NCBI RefSeq assembly: GCF_051014685.1
Contig: NC_135059.1
Location: 5,022,001-5,086,000, forward strand
Source: Ptiloglossa arizonensis
Lineage: Eukaryota > Arthropoda > Insecta > Hymenoptera > Colletidae
Direction: 5' to 3'
Length of the DNA: 64,000 nt
A program made the translations under genes and the position numbers. The notes beneath the pieces are model-generated. The model made no database searches. It was given only the letters and a program-made list of their open reading frames with translations, and was not told the DNA's origin. The first letter of the stretch is position 1. The number at the start of each line of letters is the position of its first letter. Below, piece by piece: positions 1 to 11,675 of the stretch.

Positions 1-841
1 GAATTCGAAAGAGTGCAACGAGGTTGCAACGCGGTTAACCAAGCGACGCTGGGGATCTTCTTTGACTCTGTTCGGTCGTCTACAATCGGGAATTTGAAAT
101 TGAAATATTTTTAATATATTTTTTTATTTCTCGACAGCTGACAAGCCCAAGTATTTATTTCTTTCGAAATTCGAAGCTATAATTCTAAATATTATAATAT
201 ACAAAAGAATGTTTTCTCGTCGTAGCCTCGAGTGTGTTATCCTTGCGAGAATCTGTCGAAGTATTCGGTAAATAATACGAGCATTTCTCTCTTTGCCAAA
301 ACACCGAAATAAAACAGGTATTAATTATCGATAAACGGTCCGTCGTTTGTTGTAACTTATTCGAAAGTTCACGAATCCATTATCCTGGAAAGTAGTTAAG
401 AACTCGCCCTGAATTCTTAGCACAGAAGTGAAAGAATTAAAAAAAAAAGAAACGAAGAATCGTTGCGGAAAACCATTGCGAAAAACGAGGAAAAATATTA
501 TATATCGATGATTAACGATCGCGAATAAACAATTTCATTCCGCTCAGTGAAAACCGGGAAGGGTACTTACGTGTCGTGTGTTACACGTGAGACGAGCCGA
601 TACTGATAAATAAAAAACAAATATCGCGCGCGCTCGTGAAAACAATAACAAGCTCGTCGTCCGACGCAACAAAACGCTCTGGCCGGCTATATGTTTCGGC
701 GTTGTCTACCTGACAATTTCGTTCTCGTACGGGGGCACAATACCAAGTTTTCGATAACGTTGCAACATCAATCGGGTTTCGAATCGGAGTTTACGCTACA
801 CACCATCGACGACAAAGGAGCGTAATTACCGGTTTTGTAAC
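1..841. other. non-coding stretch, nothing recognised
   Basis: The stretch is AT-rich with scattered CpG. No frame shows a protein motif and there are no convincing splice sites. It runs up to the left end of the first family A repeat. It is likely intronic or intergenic. Confidence 0.6.
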
Positions 842-1485
842 TGTTGGAATGAATGCAACAACGATCTTAAGAGTGCAAGATGTCGGTATCAGTTTTAAGA
901 ACTCTGTATTGGCGCTGAAGGGTCGTTCGTCATCCGGTCAAGGGTTTGGCTGTTTTTCCTTTTGGCTTTTCTTTTTAAGTTTCAAGTCCAGAGTCAGAAA
1001 GACCACACGACATTGTCGTCGTTCACATCAATACGTATCATTGTATACGCATTTGTTCGAACTTTATATTCTTATATATATAGAGGAAAATATGCCTATT
1101 CCTCTGTTATAATAATATATTCCCTGTGGATTACACATGGAAATATAGGGTCTGCTTAAAGTCACGACGCGTACAAAAGGAAAACACAAACCCACTCGCA
1201 CCGTGAAACACACACACACACGTTTCCTCGAAAACTCTTTTTTAACTTTTTCCCAATACCGGTCGACTCGCGTCCGTATCGGTCCCTGGTTACATTACAA
1301 CTCTAACTTTTGTCTTTCGCACTGGGCTTCAATGAGCTATCGATTTACCGAAACAATCGCTCACTCGATCGAAACTTCACGCGATTCGTTCGCGCAAAAC
1401 TCGTCCCTACATATATACAATAACTATACTACTAGATCCCTGCATATTATAATAAACTAGATATTATAATCTGAACTTTGCAACA
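842..1485 (+). mobile_element. Family A LTR-like repeat, copy 1 (interrupted)
   Basis: The copy starts TGTTGGAATGAATGCAAC and ends GAACTTTGCAACA. Its body matches the other A copies (SVLRT..-like frame, CTTTTTAAGTTTCAAG, ACTAGATCCCTGCATATTATAA). The match breaks at about 1082 and resumes at about 1408, so roughly 330 bp of unrelated sequence, including a short CA run at 1208-1221, splits it. TG...CA ends and possible 5-bp flanks (gtaac/ataac, 4 of 5 equal) suggest a solo LTR. The short open frames inside recur in every copy and are repeat shadows, not genes. Confidence 0.6.
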
Positions 1486-2794
1486 ATAACAGTATTACGA
1501 ATCAGGTGTGCGGAGATGGTGGTATCAGGGGGACAAATATCTCCGTTCTCGAGCCGAGAAATTCCCCATTTATCGATCGCGGTCGAGAATCCTACCTATC
1601 GCGGGGCAATAACTTATTTTTCGCGCCGTCCCGGATAAGTAATCTTCGTGACGTTCAAAAGATTGTAACTTTGTACCGTGGAAGAGGGCTATCGATGGGA
1701 AACGACGCCCGGAAAGGCGCCTGGGCGACGGAAACCCTCGGAAGGCGCCGGTTTTTGCAACGACGACGCCCGGACCCGTGGCTTATCGTCGAGAGGATAA
1801 GAGAACGTCATACAGTCGGATCATCCGGATTTGGATGTTTCGCGAATCGATCCACGAATCGATCCAACGCCGCGCACCATTCCCTCTCGACCGTACAGTC
1901 GATTCACTTTTTCTCGAACGACTCGCGATCCACGAATCGCGAGAACTCCACCATCTCGACGATTTTCTCACCCTTGTTCGCGAAACGCGCTCGATCGCGA
2001 ATTCGATCGATCGATTTCGTAATGGTAGTGGATTAGGTTCGAAGAACAGAGAATATAATTCCCTTCGGAGACGAATTAATACAAATTATTGCTTCCTTTT
2101 TCAAACGACAAAAGGTGAAGTATTTTTTTTTAAATGTAACTCGACTCGAGACTTTTAACTCGAATTCATTTGTTCAGTCGAGATAATTGTTCAGAATATA
2201 GTGTACAACGATAGGCAATGGTACTGTCAGCTCCTGTGAACATCTTTTTCGGGGGATAATTGTAATATAAGATAATATCAATTACGTTAACCGAAATCTG
2301 GGAATATATGAAATTAGAGGAATGAAGGAAATTATCGCTGTAATACTTTTCTTCGTTCGTGACGTATTATAAGGAAGGTAAAGATTACAGTGCTTGGGTT
2401 TCAACTTTGTACTTTAAAAGTCACATAACATTCAAAGAAATTTTAATACCGGTGAGAAGTGTCTTTCGAAACAAGACTCCGATGCTTTATGGGTTAAAAT
2501 GAATTAAAATACTAAGGAACATCGACCGATATTGTAACGATGCGATGTTGTTCAGTTATATCGTAGATAAATGTAATTACAAATACTAATTCATACGTAA
2601 CAAGCTACCTGCGTAAACACCTACTTATTACAATGTTTAGAATAACTTTAAAAGCTGATCAATTATTAATTTCGATCGTAAAGTCGTTCGATCCTCCTCG
2701 AGTATACAATGTACTCGGACACAAATATAAAAAAATCTAAGAAATATCGAAATGTTAAAATACTTGGAATTAGATCGAAAAAAGATAGGACAAC
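1486..2794. other. non-coding stretch
   Basis: The part from 1500 to 2030 is CpG-rich and open in several overlapping frames on both strands. That is typical of chance openings in TCGA-rich DNA. The rest is AT-rich. No domain, splice pair or repeat was recognised. Confidence 0.55.
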
Positions 2795-3113
2795 TGTTGG
2801 AACAAGTACAACGATGATGTCAAGGTGTGTCAAACATCGTTGGCCAATGTTTAACGTTAATTTTAGGACTGTAATTGTATCGTCTGTTGCATGGTCAGAG
2901 GTTTGACTGTCTTTCCTTTTATGTAACTTTTTCTTTTTAATTTCAAGCCGAGAATCACAAAAGGGTACACGACACTATCGTCATACGCACCAATTTCTAT
3001 TACTGTACGTTTTTTAATCTCGACTTCATATTCTTGTATCTACGATCATTGTACTACTGGATACTCGAGATACCTACATAACAAACCTAGTATCACAATC
3101 CTCACTTTACAAC
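2795..3113 (+). mobile_element. Family A repeat, copy 2 (old, diverged)
   Basis: It begins TGTTGGAACAAGTACAACG and ends CTCACTTTACAACA, the same boundary type as copies 1 and 3. The middle keeps the landmarks GGTTTGACTGTCTTTCCTTTT and TATTCTTGTATC followed by TACTACTGGATACTCGAGAT. At about 319 bp it is uninterrupted, so it gives a good estimate of the unit length, but it is more diverged than the copies near 53 and 59 kb. Confidence 0.6.
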
Positions 3114-3314
3114 AACAACCGATGACACTGTGTCGACAAACTCTCGAATACCTCAAGAATAAATACACAACATCGTAAATTAACGCGCCAAAAAAAGATT
3201 CGAGAACCGTTTAAAATCTACTCGCGGTTCGAACCAACAGTTTGTTGCAACACTTCGTAATTGCATTTGCGCATTGTATCGCGAGTGTAACCGGTACTTT
3301 GCCGCGAGTTACCA

Positions 3315-3394
3315 CGAAATATGTCCGTGTACGCCCGTTGAGAGTATTTTCGAACGAAATATGTCCATATAAGCCCGTTGAGAGTATTTTCGAA
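3315..3394. repeat. 40-bp tandem duplication
   Basis: Two head-to-tail 40-bp units start CGAAATATGTCC and end GAGAGTATTTTCGAA. They differ at only a few positions in the middle (GTGTACG against ATATAAG). Such high identity next to non-repeated sequence implies a recent slippage event. Confidence 0.85.
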
Positions 3395-5906
3395 CGACGA
3401 CCGCGTTACCGATCAAGCGCGTCCATATCGCCCGTATTATTCCACGAACGGGATCAAATATCGCTGAAAAATGGAACAAAAGTGTCGTGAAAAGTTTCAC
3501 CCGGCTGGTAGTCGGAATTCCGTCGAATCGTGGATACGTTTATACCGCAACGGGAAGTGTCTTTCGTTATAAAGCTAACCGAGGACGGTGAAACGCTGAC
3601 AATAACGCGAAGTTGAAGATTTTCGGACCGGTGTGTATATAACAACGATACACGCTCTCCACGGTTCGTCAATTACCGAAAGTTGGAGTATCGATGGACC
3701 GTAGGGAGACCGGAAATACGATATAACTTCGTACCGGTCCTTTGGACAATCTCGCCGGAAATAGTGTAGCGAAGTCGCGGATAGGTGGATAGGAGGTACA
3801 CGGAGGTTTCGAAGGGTGGATCGAGAGTACGGGAATCAACCTTCTGAACATATATTCCGACAGAACAATACGATACGATAGCCAAGGGAGAACCGGCGAG
3901 CAGTTTTCTCCGTTCGAATTCCCGCTTCCTCTCCCCTGTTTGCGATTCGATTCGTCTACCACCGAGTCCCACGCGTGTTGCACCGGCCAGAAGAACGAAC
4001 GTATCGGTCTTTCGATACCCGGAGGGTATCGTTCCCGTGCAGGTTTAGTGAAATCACGAGTCTCTAATTTAATTATATCCTACAACCGCGGGACCACTTA
4101 TACTCGGACGAAATACGACTTTCGGTAGAGGTTTACGAGTTTATCACCGCGACGGAGAACAGTTTCGCGTCGAAAACGAAAGAGATTTATTTTTTCATCG
4201 AGCAACCATCAACGAGAGAATCTCGCGTAGTTTTCGAAATTATTACAGGATCGTGAAGATCGATTTCCCTCGTACATTGTACCGTAAAGCTGGACAAATA
4301 CAAGCGGAAAATCGAGCATTCGAATCTCCTGTTCTGAAGCAGCGCGAATCGAGCTCCTCCGTTTCGTGAATCTATCCGCGGGTAATCAAGTGCGTCACGG
4401 AACTTTTTTCTTTGAAATGCAACGTAACAGGTCGATCATTGAGAGACATTAATTCTTACTCTGAGAAATTAATTTCTCCGAGCGTTGGAAATAATTCGTG
4501 TCCCTAGGAATTCGGTTGCTCGAGTTTCCTAGTAGTTCCATCGACGAAGAAATCGTTTCGTAACGATTCCTTTATCCAGGGATACAGTTTCGGTGCAATC
4601 TCCGCGCTCCAGAAACTTCAATTCTCGGCTCGATTTGACTAATATTCCCAATTTGTATCAATTTTTCAAATATCCGTTCAACGAGAGGGAATAGATCAAT
4701 TCCCGAAGAAACAGTTTTCATTCACTCCGGAACAAAAAATAATAAACGCAACAGCTGGCACGATTGTGCTACACGGTGTACGGGTACTCCGCCGTGATGT
4801 TTCGAAATTGCGTACAAGGCTCGCTGCAAACGCGCAACCGAGTTGTATGCCGCGGAAAGGATGCACGTAGTAAAATACGAACAATTTGTGCTCGTGCAAC
4901 GTCCGTGTATAGTACTCTTCAAGAATTTCACCGATCGAAATCGTAAACCTTGGAAATACGCGTGCACTTTCGTCTCATTTATCGAAGCAACCTGTTTGAA
5001 ATTTCCTTTAATTTTTTACTCTCGAATTCGCGCGCGAAGAAATTTCTAAATCTCGGGGGGAATCGAACGACAGAGATGCAAAGAATCCTCTCGAGTGATT
5101 TTTTCAATTGTTTGGACAATGGACGAGGGACGAGGTAACTACTGTCCCCTATAAATGTGCAAACCTTCGTTTTTGAAAATTGTATGAGCAGCTGACCAAT
5201 CGAGGCAGACAGCCCCATAAACCGAGACTCCATGCAACACCTCGACGATACATGAAGCATATAATCACTAGCTAACATTGCGTACCATCACCGCTTAAAA
5301 TCCGCGTGAACCAAGACTGAAAAATCCGGTGAAAATATCCACTTTAAATAATACTCGAGACAACCGACCTTTCAACGACGAGACAGCCGCGAGACTAGAG
5401 ATATACGAACAAACCATCGAACAATCAACGCAACCGGAGAACAGTGAAAACATCTCTGTTCTCTTGCAAATATACCGCGAAACTATTCTATTACCTAGAT
5501 TCTAATACCAAGCACTGTGTCGTATCACGACCAGTATATCAACCGAATTATATTAAATCGAAGCGCGATCGAAAGTAACGACGTCACGAAGATCCCCCGA
5601 ACCGAATCCATCGACGACAGACAACCCTCTAGATTTTGGTTCCGCGATCGGTTCGGTTGGAACGCTCCGCGACGATTCTCGAGCCCTGAATTTCGGACAT
5701 TCGAAGACAAATTCATAGAGAATAAGTCCGACGAGAACGGACCGCAGACGTGGTGATTTGTCGTTCCCGTAGCCGTAGGGACGGTAGGGGTACTATTCCA
5801 GGCCGCAATTACGATGATCGAAGAACTTCGATGAAACCATCCCCGGCGTCACTCGGCAGCCGTGCGCGATCGTTTCGAGTTTTCCAACATCTGCAGCCAC
5901 GGCTGC
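3395..5906. other. non-coding stretch
   Basis: Several overlapping frames of about 100 codons occur on both strands (for example 3669-3983 minus) without any recognisable motif. A short perfect hairpin at 4013-4031 is listed separately. I see no gene. Confidence 0.55.
4013..4031. repeat. short hairpin
   Basis: Arms CGATACCC and GGGTATCG are perfect inverted copies around a 3-nt loop. No function is implied; such small hairpins arise by chance. Confidence 0.5.
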
Positions 5907-5939
5907 GAACGAACGAACGAACGAACGAACGAACGAACG
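5907..5939. repeat. (GAAC)n microsatellite
   Basis: About eight perfect GAAC units. It inflates apparent ORFs on both strands: the repeated NERT and VRSF peptides seen there are translation of the repeat. Confidence 0.95.
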
Positions 5940-8900
5940 GGATTTCGACACTCAACTCGTACCTTAACGAGGAAATCGAGGGCGAAACGGCGTGAAACTT
6001 CGTACCGGTGCTCCCAAGTACACCCTTTCTCGCCAACCCCCTGCTTTTCGAGCCCCCTCGCCACCTGAACTCTCGATCGAGCGTAATTATTTCGGAAACG
6101 AACGGGGAGCTGGCTGATCCTAGTTACAATAAACGCTTCCCGATCGCAAAATTCCAATTTCTTCCCCCCCTCTCGCACCGATCAACGTATCTCGAGCCCA
6201 CGATTTTCGTATCTCGCGCGACTACGTTAACGGAGAACACGGTTTGGGAATAATTGTATCTTTTTTCGAAATTTTCCCCGCAACGACCGAAATTTTCGTT
6301 CGGCAAAACGCACCGGTATACGTTACCAGTTTTATTCGCTTTATTCGTCAAACTCCGCCGTTCGTTCGAGTATATCGCGAAACGCGACGGAACGAAGTTA
6401 ATGTTCGTTTACGTTTCGAAATCGTGGTGCACGCGCGAGTAACTGGAATTAATAAAGATATAGGTAGATGTTTTTTCTCGATAGAGAAAATATCGTGCAG
6501 CGAGGAGCCAAAGGAAATACTTACACAATTGTCGAAACGATACGTTGGATCGAATTAACAATTACGATTCAATGATACCGATCTACCGTTTCTATACTTT
6601 CGAGAGTTCCTCGATCGGGACGCAACGTGAAAAGGCGTCGTTTGGAAGTTAGTTTTTCGCAATAGTAACTTATCTGTGCCTCTTACACGCTTACCTATTC
6701 CTGTAATCTGGTATAGTCGAACGACACATACATATCTACTGATATTTCTACAATCCTATTAATCTTTTACAAAGAGTAACTCCAATTGGTAACACCCCGT
6801 CAATCCTACACAAACGAGTTTACGTTAATCGTCGTGAAATGGCGTTGAACAAAGTTCCACACGGTCTCCGTTCGAGACGAAAATTGCGATTCTCAGTTTT
6901 GAAAAATTGCCCCGCTCGGTTAACGGGCCCCGCGTACAACGTCGAACCTGGAAAACTCTATTTCTTTCGTTGACCCGTTGATTTTCCACGAGAAACGTCG
7001 ACTGCGGGATCGGAAATGACGAGATTTGACGAAATTTCGTTTCGATGGGACGCTCCGCTCCGTGGAAATCCGGCAAAGGGAGTAAACCGAACGATATCGA
7101 CGACGCTCGTCCCTCCTCCGAGACGCCGATATCTTCTTTCTTTCCGAGCTGATCTTTCCGTTTGATTCCGGGCGCAGAAATCGAATCGAAAGTAGGACGG
7201 AGGCAAACAGGCTTCGTTTATCTCGCCGTGTTGCCGCGACGAACCATAGAATTTTGATCGTGGCCACGATTTTTCGAAACGTGGAGGGGCAAAGGGGGTA
7301 GCTGGGCGAGTGGATGGCACGGTCGATCGATTCGCGTCAGTTCGCGTGTCCCCGGCGCGGATTCAAATTTATGCAAAATACCGTTATCGCGTACACATTT
7401 CGAATACGCGCGACGTCCACCCCCGCGACGAAACGAACCGTTCTCGCGGACTTTTATGAAATTATAATCGCCACTCGTGACACGTGTATTTAGACAGACA
7501 AGATTCAACGGACTGGTAAGATAATATTCGCGTGACCGGCCACCGGGAACCATTTACAACGGAAATTCGTAACGAGAGTTTCGACGGAATTTCTCTTACG
7601 ATCGTTCGTAATTTTCAGGGATAATTTCAAATCTTTTACACTACCGTAAACGATAATATTAACAGAAAATAATAACGTTAACAGTATCACGAACGATCGA
7701 GACAGTACGGGAATAAGAGAACGGATTTTCTTACGCGTTAACGATTACACGCTCCCGAGCACAGTTGAATATTAATATCCCTGGGAAACGAATTGAAATA
7801 TATAAATAATACAAAAGTACAGGGAGAGAATTATCAATTACCGGGGTAGCGTGTTTAAAATTCGTACGATCGGGAGCCGGCCACGAATCGGTGACCTATA
7901 CCTAATTCGTTGAATATTGAAGAGACTCGAGAACCGGGCGAAAGATTTTTCCGATTGCCGACAATGACGCGGCAATTTTGCAACCGTCGAGGGCCTGGAA
8001 GTGCACCAGAGTTGCCATTCTTTCCCGAATGTTGGAACAATTTTTGGTCGGGATTTAATATGCACTCCGGAGTCGAGCTGTCGTATATATTTTCCGAATG
8101 GCGTTAAGATTGCCGTAGTTGCGAGGGAAAACGGTAAACCGGGCGAAACAGCACCGGGAAGAGTAGTTTCTCTAGGCGTAGGGAAGCGTACGAGACGACC
8201 CTTGGCAATTCGTCATCCGGTTTTGATATTGAATACGGGCCGTGTACGGGTGTGGAGAAATTGCGAGCAAATCGCTGCATAAAAATATCACGTCCGTCGG
8301 CGGTCCGTCCCCCGCCCCCTCCGTGTCATAATAAAACGCGCGTAACAGCCAGAGATGAAATATCTACGGAGAATGGCATAATTTCTCGCCTCGAAGTCGG
8401 GGAACGAGGATCAGAAGTGCAACGGCGCGAGTACCGGCGCATTAAATCTTTACAGCCGCTTTATAGACTGCAACGCGTTGTTAGACGTTAAAACGGACCG
8501 TATAGCTTAATATTTTGTAGGTTTAACGCGGAGCGAAGAACGTCTTGAGAAGCGAGCGAAGAATACTTGGGTATCGTGTCCGATTGACGATATCTCTTCC
8601 TCGAAAACGAATACAAGAATATAATTGTACGCGTTCCGTAATTGTAGATATGTAGAATCCAACTACGTTTCGTGTACTCGCTTATCGAGCTTCTAATTGG
8701 CGAACAGGTCGGTACAGAATTATAAGTATGGAAAATATTAAAATTGTGAGAAGGAATCGTGGGAGCGGCGCAGGTGCGTGAAAATAAACGCCAGTGAGAC
8801 GGAGACGAGAACGAGAAGATCGAGGAAAGGAAGAAAAAATATCGGAAGGAAAACAGACAAGGTTCCAGGATGATCGAACGTCTTTTAATTTATGATCGTC

Positions 8901-9403
8901 GACTGGCGCAACTAATGGCGAATCCGCGGTGCCTGTATCCTGACGCGAAGCTAATTTTACCAGCATTACGTCCCCCCTACCTGCCCGTCTCCTTAGTATA
9001 CGTATAATTACTCGTTAGATATAATGTACCGCGACTACCAAGCATGTAACCGAAGTAGATTTAGCGCGTCCTTCGTGCACGGAGTAAGGAGATTGCACGG
9101 AACATGCATCAAAGGAGAATTAGGTAACTACACGGACAACCCGCAGACCCTCCGTATCTACTCCAATTGCTCAGACTATCGCGACGAAAGCGTGTCTTGC
9201 GATGCAACCGGGAGAAAAGTCTCGTAGAGTCCTCGAGATAAAATGTAAATATTATCGCCGATTGTCTCGAGTCGATCGAACGATCGACCGATATTTGAGC
9301 TTAGGCGCGAAACGGGCCAATGAACTCGTCACGACGTAAACGTGTTATTCGAAGTTGGAGAGAAGACGAGGCTGAGGATCCGATTTGTCTTACTGATTTA
9401 TAG
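5940..9403. other. non-coding stretch
   Basis: CpG-rich sequence with many overlapping short open frames and no consistent coding frame. The frame at 9024-9227 (plus) holds several cysteines but has no signal peptide or splice context that would support a gene. I recognise nothing here. Confidence 0.5.
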
Positions 9404-9431
9404 CATAGTATCGTAACTGTAAGATACTATG
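9404..9431. repeat. hairpin in an AT-rich palindromic patch
   Basis: CATAGTATC and GATACTATG form perfect 9-bp arms around a 10-nt loop. Further GTAGTATCG and TATAGTATAC fragments follow to about 9515, so the patch is a cluster of imperfect short inverted repeats, possibly the worn end of a DNA transposon. Confidence 0.6.
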
Positions 9432-10507
9432 TAAGTATAGTATACGATTATACTGTAGTACGATCGACGTAGCATTGTGAGTGGAGAATACGACTATTCT
9501 GTAGTATCGTGATTTGAAGATTGGGTAGGTCTAGGAAAATGTAGCTTTAAGAGAATATAGTTTCGAGGACCGTGCCCAAAAGAGGCAATAGAAGAGAAAA
9601 CGGAAGTGGACAAAGGTTAGAGTCAAGCCCAAGGAAAAGACGATTGACGACAGGCGACTCGATGAGTTGGCAAAGTTTGGCGAGTGATGAACAAAGATGC
9701 AGGAGAGTGTGTGGTGGGAGTGAGAGAAAGCGTGTAAGGGTCTTTCCTTCTTTAGGAGGAAAAGTAACATTGAAAAGGTAGTCGTGAAGCGTTGTACAGA
9801 GTCGTGTCATAGTTACTGTTATCCAACTACTGTCTAAGTATTAATTATTCCAAATAGTAAATTATTCCACAATACTGACACAATCCCAGCTGCAACGTGC
9901 CATTGACCAAAGTGGCAATGTCTATCGGTACTGTAAAATGCTAGCGAATGTATACGACTGTGAGAGAAAGAAAGCACAGGGGCAAACGACAGTACGAATG
10001 ACCCTTTGCGAGAGGTCGTAACGGCCCTAGGTACGACAATTCGAGTTTAGACGATGGATCAACTAGGTTTTTCGCAACGCTGACATAGTACAGGCTCAAT
10101 GTTTAGCATCCACCTGAGAGAGCCTGGCCTACACTCTTTCGCCATCTCTCGAGACGTGAGGCCTAGGTAGTAGACTAGACTTATAGTTATCCGTGTTTTG
10201 GGGTCTAACCACGTAGACTCCAAAACATGGACAACTATAAGAAAGGCAGTCGTCTTGGACAATGAGGTTGTTGAATCTAGAGTGTCTTAGGGTGTGGTCG
10301 ATTGTAGTGTAACTTTGACCGAGGATGGTAAGTCACAGGCTAAAGAGTAACGTATAGTTATGGCGTGACTACCCACGCTTGCCACCATAGGGAAACTGAC
10401 CGTTGATCGTTTCACGCAAGTTCCCCTACCAGTTCCGATCGGTGTATATACGATTCTTACCGATCTCCCAATATTTCGGTGTATAAAACAGGAGAAAATT
10501 AACCTAC
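9432..10507. other. repeat-like non-coding stretch, family unknown
   Basis: Purine-rich sequence (9560-9770), then a mixed stretch ending at a family A copy. Its texture resembles the LTR-like parts of families B and C, but I cannot align it to either. No coding motif is visible. Confidence 0.4.
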
Positions 10508-10823
10508 TGTTGTAAAGTTCAGATTATAACATCTAGTTTATTATAATATGCAGAGATCTCGCGTATCCAGTAGTATAGTTTTTGTACATATAAGAATACA
10601 AATTCCGAAGAAACAAGTATACAGTGATATGTCTTGATGTCTTCGTGACTCTGCTTCCAAGTACTCTGGACTTGGAACTCGACTAGAAAGAAAAACCAAA
10701 AGGAAAAACGCCCAAACCCTTGACCGTGTAACGAACGACCCTTCCGCGCCAATACGAAGACAATCCTTAAAACTGACATCGATCTCTGGCACCCTTAAGA
10801 TCGTTGTTGCATTAATTCGAACA
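10508..10823 (-). mobile_element. Family A LTR-like repeat, copy 3 (complete)
   Basis: Read on the minus strand it runs from TGTTCGAATTAATGCAAC to CTTTACAACA, 316 bp, uninterrupted. The flanks are cctac (10503-10507) and ccttc (10824-10828), equal at four of five bases, which fits an old 5-bp target duplication and an LTR-type insertion. No internal retroelement sequence lies on either side, so if it is an LTR it is solo. Confidence 0.65.
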
Positions 10824-11625
10824 CCTTCGTCACTTTTCGGAGCATCGAACAACATTTTCGCAGCCTCGCGCGCACAACCGCAGGTACTCGACCGATTTGT
10901 CCGTTATTTTTTTTTTCTCTTACAATGCTTTTCCGGCTCGATGCCCCGACGACGACTTCCATTACGCGAAATTATCCCGAACGGAGCAGTCTAAAGAGAA
11001 AATCGGCGTCAAAGTGGGGAAAGCAGTATTAATTCGGGATAAGTAACGCGACGGAGTAATTCCTCGAAGTAAGAAATGCGCGCGGTATCAGAATACGAGG
11101 GACGGAAGAAACGAGCGGGAGGGAACAGGAGGACCGAAGCGGACTCGGAGCGAGCCGGGGAAGAGCGGAGCGACGATAAAGACGGCGTGTAAAACCGGAG
11201 AGGATGCATCCTCTCTCGGTTCTCGAATGGGAAGAATTTCTGTTCGGAGCGCTTCAACGTTGTCGAGGGGACGGGCGTGCACCTCTTTTCCAACCCCCTT
11301 CCTCCGTTCGCCACCCTCTTGGTAACGATTGCATTCATCTCGAGCGACGGCGTTTTTAAGGCAAGGCGCGGCTGAGTCCAGGCACGAGAAAATGATCGAT
11401 CGCGCTTTCCACGGCCAGATTAGGGGGACGGAATCTCTCTTCTCTACGAGCGGAGTGGAAGAAGGGTGCCATTTAACTTGTTAAAACTCCGTTCCGCGGC
11501 GGAACAGTTTTACACGGACTCTCCTATATACGTGATTTCGCGAGAGAAGAGGGTGGGAAAGCTTTGCTCCGACCGTGTCTCTCTTCTTTCTTTCTCTTCC
11601 CCCTGCTCAGAGTCTCCCCCTACCC
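10824..11625. other. non-coding stretch
   Basis: GC-richer sequence with overlapping minus-strand frames at 11009-11338 that carry no motif. No gene is supported. Confidence 0.5.
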
Positions 11626-11675
11626 TCTCTCTCTCTCTCTCTCTATCTATCTCTATCTCTCTCTTTCTCTCTCTC
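11626..11675. repeat. (CT)n microsatellite
   Basis: An interrupted CT run with CTAT variants. It produces artificial Leu/Ser-rich frames on the plus strand. Confidence 0.95.

Noticed and set aside
1506..2036. 176-codon plus-strand open frame with overlapping open frames
   Set aside because: Several frames on both strands are open at once; Arg/Ser-rich text of TCGA-rich DNA.
10519..10855. SVLRT..RKGR.. peptide recurring at 1, 10, 53 and 59 kb
   Set aside because: The peptide recurs because the family A repeat recurs; lengths and frames vary and stops differ between copies.
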